Below, piece by piece: positions 1 through 6,222 of a stretch of DNA of 53,093 bases (positions within the stretch are counted from its first letter, which is position 1; every line of letters starts with the position of its first letter). A model generated the notes under the pieces. It was not told where the DNA came from, made no database searches, and was given only the letters and a program-made list of their open reading frames with translations. Source of the DNA: Dorea sp. (GTDB lineage Bacteria; Bacillota; Clostridia; Lachnospirales; Lachnospiraceae); NCBI GenBank assembly GCA_022769185.1, contig JALEKG010000046.1, positions 1 to 53,093 on the forward strand, read 5' to 3'. A program made the position numbers and the translations under genes.

Positions 1-764
1 AAATAACTGTATACAGTCTCATTATCTATCTTTCTATGCTCTGATTTCAAATAGTCTGAAATGGATTTTGCAGAAAAAGTATTTCCCACATTGGAAAATG
101 TGTATTTAACCACTCGCTCTAACTGATCAACTTTACGGATCTGATTTCGCCTTACAATATCAGAAAAGATCGTCGAATTGTAAATATCGCGAACGATGGT
201 ATAAACCTCGTCTTGTGAATAATCACGAAGATGTGTTGCCGGGAAGCCTCCAAGACGAATATAATCTGCAAGTTCTGCATGAACATCTTTTACTTCTGTA
301 TACTCTTTCCGGAAAGTCAGATACTCTTCGAAGGATAGCGGGAAAATGCGAAAAGAAACATATCGTCCTGTAAGATAAGTTGAAATTTCCGAAGACATCA
401 TACGAGAGTTGGATCCAGTTACATACAGATCCACATCGTAATCACTGGCCAAGGAATTAACAACCTTCTCCCACCCTTTAATTTCCTGTACTTCATCAAG
501 AAAGACGTAGGTCTTTTTATTTTCGCTAAGCTTTGCTTTCACAGCTTCAAACATCTGCTTTGCAGTCATATCCTCATATTCCATGGAATCAAATCGCATG
601 GATACAATTTGGTCTGCCGAGATTCCTCTTTCATTCTGCAGCTTTTCCATAATCATTTTCAATATTGTAGATTTTCCGCAACGACGAACACCGGTAAGTA
701 CTTTTACAAATGGCGTATCTGTGTAAGCCATGATTTTCTTTGTATAAAGCGGTCTGTTAATCAT
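1..764 (-). CDS. AAA ATPase with DUF4143-type C-terminus (3' end outside window)
   Basis: The first 254 codons of a minus-strand gene that runs off the left edge. The start is the ATG at 764-762, preceded by a strong purine-rich RBS (GGAGGTGGTGG). Translated by eye, the protein begins MINRPLYTKKIM and has a Walker A (GVRRCGKST, about residues 22-30), a Walker B (TYVFLDEVQEI, about 88-98) and a sensor-like VTGSNSRMM. These are hallmarks of the AAA_14/DUF4143 family, common in anaerobe and archaeal accessory regions and of unknown cellular role. The part seen is open throughout. The DUF4143 nuclease-like half would lie mostly outside the window, so intactness cannot be judged. Confidence 0.85.
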   Translation of the reverse strand, partial: MINRPLYTKKIMAYTDTPFVKVLTGVRRCGKSTILKMIMEKLQNERGISADQIVSMRFDSMEYEDMTAKQMFEAVKAKLSENKKTYVFLDEVQEIKGWEKVVNSLASDYDVDLYVTGSNSRMMSSEISTYLTGRYVSFRIFPLSFEEYLTFRKEYTEVKDVHAELADYIRLGGFPATHLRDYSQDEVYTIVRDIYNSTIFSDIVRRNQIRKVDQLERVVKYTFSNVGNTFSAKSISDYLKSEHRKIDNETVYSY

Positions 765-899
765 ATCCACCACCTCCATATCATTATATTACCGCAATTC
801 ACCTATATTTTCAATAAGTTTTGCGGTTATAACCAGAAACTATTGTCCAATTAATAATTTGTTTCGGTTTAAAATATATTATTAGTTATGTACTTGCAA

Positions 900-938
900 T
901 TTAGTCAACTGTACTTTAGTAAATTATACTTGACTAAA
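900..938. repeat. 9-bp inverted repeat in gene-free stretch
   Basis: TTTAGTCAA (900-908) and TTGACTAAA (930-938) are perfect inverted copies 21 bp apart, in the AT-rich 765-1232 stretch that has no gene. It could be an operator. No T-run follows, so a terminator is unlikely. Apart from this and the terminator at 1069-1100, I see nothing else supportable in 765-1232. Confidence 0.4.
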
Positions 939-1068
939 ATCCAAATCAATTCTCTTACTATATTGTATCCAAAAATAACCATACCTAAAATAATAGAAAA
1001 CGTCTTCATATACCTTTCATGTGGAAAAATCTGAACCCGGTCATTTCTGACCGCCTTCAATTCCCCAT

Positions 1069-1100
1069 AAAAAAATCCCACCTACACAAAGTAAATGGGA
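1069..1100 (-). terminator. Rho-independent terminator below the lacZ relic
   Basis: On the minus strand a 10-bp stem (TCCCATTTAC / GTAGGTGGGA, including G-U pairs) with a 5-nt loop is followed by seven T. It lies downstream of the lacZ remnant and would end minus-strand transcripts. Confidence 0.75.
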
Positions 1101-1232
1101 AATCATCCGTGCTATGTCAGAGACTCTATATTGTGGGAAAAGTGTGGGAAATTCACCTGCTCAGATGGCTGAAACCATTGTAAGTACTATTTATCTGCCC
1201 CTTCGGCGACACTCTGCCCTCCTTTATAAACT

Positions 1233-1920
1233 TTAAATTCCTTTAAATAAAAATGTAAATTCCATTTTTCTATCAGTTTTTATCAAAAACTCCTCATGTG
1301 TCTTGGCATGCCAGCTGTCATCCCCACCGATACCATTTGAGCCTTTGCTACTCTGACAACAGTATAATGTACTTCCGGTAATTCAAAATCATGCATCGCA
1401 TTTTCCAATTCATGTGGAGTATATGGAAGTGCCGAAAATGTCATCGGTCCATTCTTTTCATCCATCTCGAACAGCACCCCCCTGCCTTTACGGTCTGTAA
1501 CCGTCGCATAACGCACTCCCTCTTTGTTACCGCATTCCTGTGGGACAAGGTATGCCGACATATTATCTTTCACAAGATTTCGATAAATACCCAGCTTTGC
1601 ACCTCTTTTTCTGTCTGCGTAAGTTTCTGCCGGTCCCAAACCATACCATGTTACATGATCATAATCTGCACTCAACTTAAACATTACACCAAATTCCGGC
1701 ATATCTCCAAGTTCTTTTACCGGATTATAAGCCAATGTCGTTTTTACGCGTCCGTCTCCGAATACCTCATAAGTCAATTTACATTCGCTGGATGGAATCG
1801 TTGGCAACAGATAGGTAAATGTAACTGCCACCGTTTTTTCCTTTACTTCTACTTCCGGCTGAAGAATTTCTCCCCATTTATCTCCTCGGAACTCCTTATA
1901 ACTTAAATACATGCAAAGAT
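1233..1920 (-). pseudogene. lacZ-type beta-galactosidase C-terminal relic, frameshifted
   Basis: Only the last domain (Bgal small chain, domain 5) of a glycoside hydrolase family 2 beta-galactosidase remains. Recognisable signatures are WYGLGPAETYADRK, PQECGNKEGVR and FSALPYTPHELENA. The frame then breaks: after AKAQM the continuous frame reads a short nonsense tail to 1283. Adding one G to the ATGG run restores the classic ending GIGGDDSWHAKTHEEFL, which runs on to a TAA at 1235-1233. The 5' end is also missing: from about 1920 upstream the sequence belongs to a metallophosphoesterase. The catalytic TIM barrel is absent, so this is a dead fragment. The small-chain assignment is certain from the motifs; the one-base loss is inferred from the restored frame. 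Confidence 0.9.
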
Positions 1921-2213
1921 ACTGTTTTAAAATCATAGATTCCCTCAAATAATCGCTCGTCATATTTCTTATCGTGATTTCCTGTTATGAGAATCTTTCT
2001 CCCCTTCAATTCTGAAATCAAATCGTTGGCTTTTTCTACTGTCGACCGATGACAGATATCTCCCAGAATATAAACTATATCATCTTTATGAACCACAGAA
2101 TTATAGTTATTTATAATCGTCCGGTTCATGTCCTCTACATCTTGAAATGACCGATTCTGCATCGGAATAATTGCTGGATGCCCCAGATGTTGATCACTGG
2201 TAAAATATATCAT
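1896..2213 (-). pseudogene. Truncated calcineurin-like metallophosphoesterase
   Basis: The 105-residue frame carries the N-terminal metal-binding motifs of the calcineurin-like phosphoesterase superfamily: SDQHLGH (D-x-H), ILGDICH (GDxxH) and ITGNHDKKYD (GNHD). Full-length relatives are about 160-180 residues and carry further histidine motifs. Here the protein stops after YDFKTVSLHVFKL, where the DNA switches to lacZ sequence. The start has a usable RBS (AAGAGTGATACT before ATG). Loss of the C-terminal metal ligands makes activity unlikely. It is the upstream half of a deletion or recombination scar with the lacZ relic. Confidence 0.8.
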
Positions 2214-2301
2214 AGTATCACTCTTCTTTCACACTCTACAATTTTCACTTTTGAATTTACATTACCTTAACTAAACAGCATAATATATCTTTTTTTCACC
2301 T

Positions 2302-2481
2302 TTACGAGAAATCATCAAACAAGTCATCTAGATATAATCTAAGATTCTGTGTCTTGATATTCTCTAGTTTTTCTTTTACATAGATTTTGTTTCCTTTTGT
2401 ATCCAAAATACAATTCTGGTTCTTATCATAATAATATAAACGCCCATTTTTCCCCTGTATTTCTTTTATATTCTGATTCAT
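2302..2481 (-). CDS. Small hypothetical protein, 59 residues
   Basis: An ATG at 2481-2479 is preceded by an excellent RBS (AAGAGGAGGCAA) and opens a 59-codon frame to TAA at 2304-2302. The product is hydrophilic, rich in Asn, Lys and Tyr (NGRLYYYDKNQNC in the middle), with an acidic C-terminus (LDDLFDDFS). There is no signal peptide or membrane segment. I do not recognise the family. The strong RBS and the lack of any competing frame argue for a real gene. It lies between the truncated phosphoesterase and another hypothetical gene on the same strand. Confidence 0.55.
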   Translation of the reverse strand: MNQNIKEIQGKNGRLYYYDKNQNCILDTKGNKIYVKEKLENIKTQNLRLYLDDLFDDFS

Positions 2482-2550
2482 TTGCCTCCTCTTTCATTTG
2501 TACTTGATTCAAGTAGTAGTTTCAAAAAAGTACTCAATTCAATTACATTA

Positions 2551-2931
2551 TTATGATTGTGACCATGAATAGCTAAGCCCATAGCAATCCACTCGCCTTT
2601 TCCATTGCTGATACTTTTCCTTGCTTTTTTCACAAGCTTCCTCGAAATCCGGTTCACCTTCTCCTATTATCTTCATCTCTCCTTCTAACTCATATCCCCT
2701 TGCTTCAAAGAATTTTTTTATATGACGATACCAAATGGATGGCTCTGCAAATTTCCCTGCAATAGAAAACAACTCATCATTATCATCAAAAAACCACGTA
2801 TTTGAAAAACATTCTTCCCCATACTCTTCCGGAAAAAAACTTTTTGAGAATTGTATATATTTCTTTATAAGAGCTTCATCCACTTGTGGTTTAATCGATA
2901 TATCTCCTGTCCCTATCATCCATACACCCAT
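2551..2931 (-). CDS. Hypothetical soluble protein, 126 residues
   Basis: Start chosen at ATG 2931-2929 rather than the upstream ATG at 2955, because AAAGGAG sits just before it. The protein begins MGVWMIGTGDISIKP and is acidic and Trp/Phe rich (NTWFFDDNDELFSIAGKF, PSIWYRHIKKFFEARGYE), with no membrane segment. It looks like a compact alpha/beta protein of the kind seen among immunity or accessory proteins. I do not recognise the family, and no polymorphic toxin lies next to it. Confidence 0.6.
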   Translation of the reverse strand: MGVWMIGTGDISIKPQVDEALIKKYIQFSKSFFPEEYGEECFSNTWFFDDNDELFSIAGKFAEPSIWYRHIKKFFEARGYELEGEMKIIGEGEPDFEEACEKSKEKYQQWKRRVDCYGLSYSWSQS

Positions 2932-2971
2932 TTTTGTTTTCTCCTTTAAAATCATAGTTCATACATTAAAG

Positions 2972-2993
2972 TGTCATTATACTTGTAGTATAA
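2972..2993 (+). repeat. Left copy of 22-bp direct repeat flanking the toxin module
   Basis: TGTCATT, two variable bases, then ACTTGTAGTATAA (counting overlap) matches 3686-3707 at 20 of 22 positions in the same orientation. The two copies bracket about 0.7 kb holding the toxin, antisense RNA, structured RNA and tRNA-like relic. The right part contains a TATAAT-like box, so part of the match may be promoter sequence. Confidence 0.6.
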
Positions 2994-3008
2994 TTCTATT
3001 TCTCTCTC

Positions 3009-3037
3009 TTGCTTTCAGCCAAATGATTGAATATAAT
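3009..3037 (+). promoter_or_regulatory. Candidate sigma-A promoter for the antisense RNA
   Basis: TTGCTT (3009-3014), a 17-bp spacer and a perfect TATAAT (3032-3037) on the plus strand. Initiation would fall near 3045, giving an RNA of about 105 nt ending at the 3104-3150 terminator and antisense to the toxin mRNA 3' end. The -35 box is weak (3 of 6). Confidence 0.5.
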
Positions 3038-3044
3038 ATACTTA

Positions 3045-3152
3045 ACAAGCAGTCGGAAGGTGAGCGTACATCACCCGACCCGGCGAAAATTTAATTATGT
3101 TACAAAAAGTAGCAGTTCGACTTTCTCAGGGTGCGGGACTGCTACTTTTTAT
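3045..3152 (+). ncRNA. Predicted antitoxin RNA of the type I toxin module
   Basis: Inferred transcript from the promoter at 3009-3037 to the terminator at 3104-3150. It would overlap convergently with the 3' part of the toxin mRNA, which is the arrangement known for TxpA/RatA-type type I toxin-antitoxin loci. Only the promoter-like boxes and terminator are visible; transcription is inferred. Confidence 0.4.
3104..3150. terminator. Bidirectional terminator shared by toxin and antisense RNA
   Basis: AAAAAGTAGCAGT (3104-3116) and ACTGCTACTTTTT (3138-3150) form a perfect 13-bp inverted repeat with a U-tract in both directions. The toxin stop codon lies inside the right arm. Confidence 0.85.
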
Positions 3153-3225
3153 TTTTTATATTTAGAATTGCAACAATCAAAGACGCTGTTGTCAAGATCA
3201 CCATTAATTCCTCGTATGTACTCAT
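3142..3225 (-). CDS. Putative holin-like toxin of a type I toxin-antitoxin system, 27 residues
   Basis: A 27-codon gene begins MSTYEELMVILTTASLIVAIL and ends NIKNKK, with stop TAG at 3144-3142. It is a single hydrophobic helix with an acidic N-terminus and a basic C-terminus, the typical shape of the holin-like toxin family (Hol_Tox, related to Fst/TxpA/BsrG membrane toxins), which depolarise the membrane when overproduced. ATG 3225-3223 is preferred over two upstream ATGs because GGAAAGG lies about 9 nt ahead. It ends in a perfect bidirectional terminator, and a plus-strand promoter points at it from the other side. Family membership is strong from length and pattern; toxicity is inferred. 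Confidence 0.8.
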   Translation of the reverse strand: MSTYEELMVILTTASLIVAILNIKNKK

Positions 3226-3311
3226 AAGCATCATCCTTTCCGACAAGCTCGGATCGGATGGAGCACGTCCCCCGACTACCTGGGTAAATATATTATATTC
3301 TTCATCAAATA

Positions 3312-3410
3312 AAGCCGTAGCTTATGCCACGGCTTCCATTCATAATAGTGCCTACATTACAGCCATGAGGATAACCTCCAGCCAATCGGCTTATCGCTCT
3401 AACCTTTCAC
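3312..3410 (-). ncRNA. Structured RNA: three hairpins with tetraloops, ending in a terminator
   Basis: Read on the minus strand there are three hairpins in a row, each with a 4-nt loop: AGCC-GATT-GGCT (3391-3380), GAGG-TTAT-CCTC (3378-3367) and AAGCCGTGGC-ATAA-GCTACGGCTT (3335-3312, one G-U pair), the last followed by TATTT. A GGAGG lies 8 nt before an ATG with only four codons. No long frame is present. It could be an independent small RNA upstream of the toxin, or a long structured leader of the toxin mRNA. The hairpins are seen directly; the RNA itself is inferred. Confidence 0.5.
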
Positions 3411-3537
3411 ATGAATTTCAACACAGTTCTATGTCTACACGAAAGTTTCCAATTTACCTAAAACCATTGAAGAATAAAATCGTTGACGATTCACTTTTGA
3501 CGGTTCAAATAAGACACAAAACAGTTAAACTTAACTT

Positions 3538-3604
3538 TGTTGATAAGATTTGAACCTATACCTCATGATTACAAATCATGCATCCAAAGCCTGTGTTACC
3601 AACA
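3538..3604 (-). pseudogene. tRNA-Thr(TGT)-like relic
   Basis: On the minus strand CATGA-TTTGTAA-TCATG is a perfect anticodon arm with anticodon TGT. It is followed by a short variable loop and a T-arm (ATAGG, TTCAAAT, CTTAT) that fits the TTCRANY loop consensus. The ends TGTTGGT and ATCAACA can pair as an acceptor stem. The D-arm does not fold normally, and the whole is about 67 nt, shorter than a normal tRNA. I read it as a decayed or minimal tRNA, possibly left by integration or phage DNA. Confidence 0.4.
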
Positions 3605-3617
3605 TTTTTTCGCTCAT

Positions 3618-3674
3618 AAAAAATTCTCCCTTAAATCATTTCCACAATACTTCCTAGAAATAATTTTAAGGGAG
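3618..3674 (-). terminator. Terminator after the XRE regulator gene
   Basis: CTCCCTTAAA (3626-3635) pairs perfectly with TTTAAGGGAG (3665-3674), and the stem continues with a bulge into the loop. On the minus strand the stem is followed by AATTTTTT. It lies between the XRE gene end (3746) and the tRNA-like relic. Confidence 0.6.
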
Positions 3675-3685
3675 GAGTCCTCATT

Positions 3686-3707
3686 TGTCATTGAACTTGT
3701 AGTATAA
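3686..3707 (+). repeat. Right copy of 22-bp direct repeat flanking the toxin module
   Basis: Partner of 2972-2993, differing at two adjacent positions (GA instead of AT after TGTCATT). It sits between the XRE terminator and the XRE gene end. Confidence 0.6.
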
Positions 3708-3745
3708 AAGTGTTGGCAATGAACGTAGCAATTACTTTTATTAAA

Positions 3746-4054
3746 TTACGCAGCTCGGATTTCATTAATTTTGTCATAGTACGCGCACAATCGTCTTATC
3801 TGTGCCTGATTTTCACCTATATAGATTCTACGTCTATTTCCACATATCATATCATCTACAGGAACCTGAAACAAATAACTAAGAGCATACAGATTGTCCA
3901 CTGTTGGCATACTGAGACCATTTAGCCAGTGGTACACACTTTGGACACTTCCCAGTCCCAGATATTGTTGAACATCTTTTACTGTAAGACCACGTTCATC
4001 CATAATTCTTCTCAAATTGATACCTGTTTTCTTCTTGTCGATTACTGGAAGCAT
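3746..4054 (-). CDS. XRE-family transcriptional regulator
   Basis: A 102-residue protein whose first 70 residues form a Cro/C1-type helix-turn-helix: GINLRRIMDERGLTVKDVQQYLGLGSVQSVYHWLNGLSMP. The recognition helix is around residues 34-45. The C-terminus is a basic tail (CGNRRRIYIGENQAQIRRL). Its RBS (GCGAGGATAAA) lies inside the end of the upstream ATPase relic, one base from that frame's stop, so the two were probably co-transcribed. It likely regulates itself or the VWA/macro genes upstream; the target is not visible. Confidence 0.8.
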   Translation of the reverse strand: MLPVIDKKKTGINLRRIMDERGLTVKDVQQYLGLGSVQSVYHWLNGLSMPTVDNLYALSYLFQVPVDDMICGNRRRIYIGENQAQIRRLCAYYDKINEIRAA

Positions 4055-4055
4055 T

Positions 4056-4325
4056 TTATCCTCGCCTTTCTATCGCAAGCACATAATCTTCCATATATGA
4101 CATAGAAGATCCACACAGAATAAGCATTAGTTTCGATGTATCTTTATATTTATCAATTAACATCTGCAATGTAGACGCAAGACTCTTTGACGCTCTCGCT
4201 ACATAAGGATACTCATCTATAGCCAGTATGACACGTTCTTTTTCAGCCAGCTTAAATGCATACTCCAAAACGACCTGGTAAGATGCAAAATAAACTTCCA
4301 AATATTCAAAATTTGAACCGATCAT
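4056..4325 (-). pseudogene. Middle fragment of an archaeal-type AAA ATPase
   Basis: An 89-residue frame contains the Walker B region (RVILAIDEYPYVARAS) and the sensor-1 region (LMLILCGSSMSYMED) of the ATP_bind/DUF234 ATPase family. Relatives of about 430-480 residues start with a Walker A loop, absent here, and continue with a DUF234 domain, also absent after VLAIERRG. The frame opens with ATGA overlapping the VWA stop. It cannot bind ATP as it stands and is a deletion remnant, although its position between two coupled genes keeps it in the transcript. Confidence 0.75.
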
Positions 4326-4966
4326 TTTTGACCGCCTCGCTTTTTGTAATCTGCATCAATCTTCTTTTTCCAATCAGCAGACAACGGCGCACCACTCGCC
4401 CTCACAGTGGTAATTGCTTCGCTGATAACCTCATAATTGAGAGCAGTTCCAACCTCATCGCAGTGGTAGTTAGCAGCCATAGATTCATCAATACCAAATC
4501 TCCTGGCTTCTGCTGCCGCATCAATATTGGCACCAAGGAAGATAAACTCCCACCCATAACGCTCTTTTTGACGTTCAATCATATGACGCACCTCGTCGTA
4601 GGTATAACGGCGACTGGCATTCTCCATACCATCGGTAGTGATGATAAAGAGAGTCTTCTCCGGTACATCTTCCTTTCTGGCATATTTGTGGACGATACCA
4701 ATATGATGAATTGCACCCCCTACAGCATCCAGAAGTGCAGTACAACCACGAACAAAGTATTCCTTATCGGTAAGATTCGGCACATTCGTAATGGCAACAC
4801 GGTCATGGATGACCTCCGTTTCATTGTCGAACAACACAGTAGATACCATCGCATCGCCCGGTTCTTTACGCTGTTTTTCTAACATAGAGTTAAAGCCCCC
4901 GATGGTGTCCTTTTCCAGTCCTGACATAGAACCGCTACGGTCTAAGATAAATATAAGTTCCGTCAT
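4322..4966 (-). CDS. VWA-domain protein with intact MIDAS motif
   Basis: A 214-residue protein that is almost entirely one von Willebrand factor A domain. The metal-ion-dependent adhesion site is intact: DRSGSMSG (residues 9-16), a threonine in the GCTALLDA loop, and ITTDGMEN near residue 110. No signal peptide or membrane helix, so it is cytoplasmic. The RBS is GGAGGATTTCAAA. It follows a macro-domain gene (5047-6117, 80 nt away, same strand). VWA and macro proteins occur together in conflict and ADP-ribose-related loci, where VWA domains act as scaffolds. A role in ADP-ribosylation biology is inferred from context only. Confidence 0.8.
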   Translation of the reverse strand: MTELIFILDRSGSMSGLEKDTIGGFNSMLEKQRKEPGDAMVSTVLFDNETEVIHDRVAITNVPNLTDKEYFVRGCTALLDAVGGAIHHIGIVHKYARKEDVPEKTLFIITTDGMENASRRYTYDEVRHMIERQKERYGWEFIFLGANIDAAAEARRFGIDESMAANYHCDEVGTALNYEVISEAITTVRASGAPLSADWKKKIDADYKKRGGQK

Positions 4967-5046
4967 TTTGAAATCCTCCTGTTTTTTAGTATGGCTTCAT
5001 TATATGAAAAACAGGAAAAAGAATGGTCGCATGGTAAGCGACATTT

Positions 5047-6117
5047 TTATGCACCTATCAATGGCTGGTCGAAAGCGAACAAAACTTCGTTCAATTCAAA
5101 AACATTATAATTCCTGTTCACAAGGAAAAACTCCACGATTACATCAAATTTACTACTGTGGGAAAGGGCATATCCCGCTCGGCCGATGAAATCCTTTGTT
5201 TCATCGATGTCCAATTCCAAAGCAAAAGCGAAAGCCAGTGCAGTTGTCTTAGATGGCTGATAGTTCATATTATTCCGAATTTTTGAAAATAGCTTTCTAT
5301 CCACATTGGCTTTCTTATAGATTTCAGAGTCCTTCTTGCCAGTACGGTCAATAAGCTGCAGAAGTGTTTCGGAAAAACCTGCATCCAGATCCTTCAGCAA
5401 TTTTCCCAAATCTTCATAGTCCATCGGTGCTTCTGCACCAACGGACATATCGAGACATTCTTCTAATGCCTGTGGAAGGGAAATGTCCTCATGGGTTCGC
5501 TTACTCTGTTTCAGGCCATCTCTTATACGCCTTGTTTCAAGCCGAGAACTATATACGTTCTCCACACCATACTCATCAAAAGTTTTGCTACGGATATAAT
5601 TCTCATCAATATAACTGCTGACGGATTTGAACAATTTCTCCGATAGTGCAAATGCCTCCTTGCCAAACACAACCAGATAAATCTGCATCTCATTTTCCAA
5701 AAGGAAGGTGCTGATTTCTCGGACAGCAATTTGCAACGCAAGGGGCTTAGGAAATCCATAGTTTCCAGTGGCTATCAGAGGAAATGCAATCGACTCACAC
5801 GCATGCTTTTTTGCCAATGCCAGGCACTTCCGATAGCATGAGGACAAAATCTGTTCCTCCTGGTGGCTGCCGTCCTCCCAAATAGGGCCAACCGTATGGA
5901 TGACATATTTAGTGTCCAATCCAAAACCCGGTGTAATAACAGCATCACCAAACTCAATGCAGCCGATTTTCTGCCGAGCCATAAGCAGCTCATGTCCGGC
6001 TTTCTTATGTATCCCGCTGTCAACGCCGGAACCAATGACAGGGTTAGGATTCGCAGAATTTACCACTGCATCTACTTGCATATTTACAATGTCATTTCGT
6101 ACTATTTCAAAAGGCAT
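5047..6117 (-). CDS. Macro-domain protein with C-terminal helical/HTH-like region
   Basis: Residues 1-170 form a macro domain, which binds ADP-ribose and in many members removes ADP-ribose or O-acetyl-ADP-ribose. Motifs seen are DAVVNSANP, GSGVDSGIHKKAG and LIATGNYGFPK. Residues about 195-356 are a second domain with an XRE-like pattern (LIDRTGKKDSEIYKKANVDRKLFSKIRNNMNYQPSKTTALAFAFAL), suggesting DNA or partner binding. At 356 residues it is twice the size of a single macro protein. The start has RBS GAAGGAG, which lies in the DNA of a decayed Fic gene. The pairing with the VWA gene downstream, and the upstream Fic relic (Fic proteins AMPylate or otherwise modify proteins), is suggestive of nucleotide-modification biology. 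Confidence 0.85.
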   Translation of the reverse strand: MPFEIVRNDIVNMQVDAVVNSANPNPVIGSGVDSGIHKKAGHELLMARQKIGCIEFGDAVITPGFGLDTKYVIHTVGPIWEDGSHQEEQILSSCYRKCLALAKKHACESIAFPLIATGNYGFPKPLALQIAVREISTFLLENEMQIYLVVFGKEAFALSEKLFKSVSSYIDENYIRSKTFDEYGVENVYSSRLETRRIRDGLKQSKRTHEDISLPQALEECLDMSVGAEAPMDYEDLGKLLKDLDAGFSETLLQLIDRTGKKDSEIYKKANVDRKLFSKIRNNMNYQPSKTTALAFAFALELDIDETKDFIGRAGYALSHSSKFDVIVEFFLVNRNYNVFELNEVLFAFDQPLIGA

Positions 6118-6119
6118 AA

Positions 6120-6222
6120 GCTAGCTCTCCTTCTTTTAAAAATTCAAGATTTACAACAGTCTTCCCGTTCTCCCATTGCCGTCAAAGAAAGGATGGATAC
6201 CTTCAAACTCCATAAAGAAGGA
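6120..6222 (-). pseudogene. Fic-domain relic (HPFxxGNGRTGRLL motif)
   Basis: Between the helicase stop and the macro gene the minus strand encodes FFMEFEGIHPFFDGNGRTGRLL, given here in parts: FFMEFEGI, then HPFFDGNGRTGRLL. This is the catalytic loop of Fic/DOC AMP-transferases, HxFx(D/E)GNGRxxR. A TAA follows; restoring one base after TTG gives NLEFLKEGEL, the expected continuation. Nothing of the N-terminal Fic fold or the inhibitory helix remains. It is a remnant whose upstream part was removed where the helicase gene now ends. Confidence 0.8.

Noticed and set aside
1391-1906. Long plus-strand frame of 171 codons
   Set aside because: It is a shadow on the opposite strand of the lacZ small-chain relic and has no RBS or recognisable domain.
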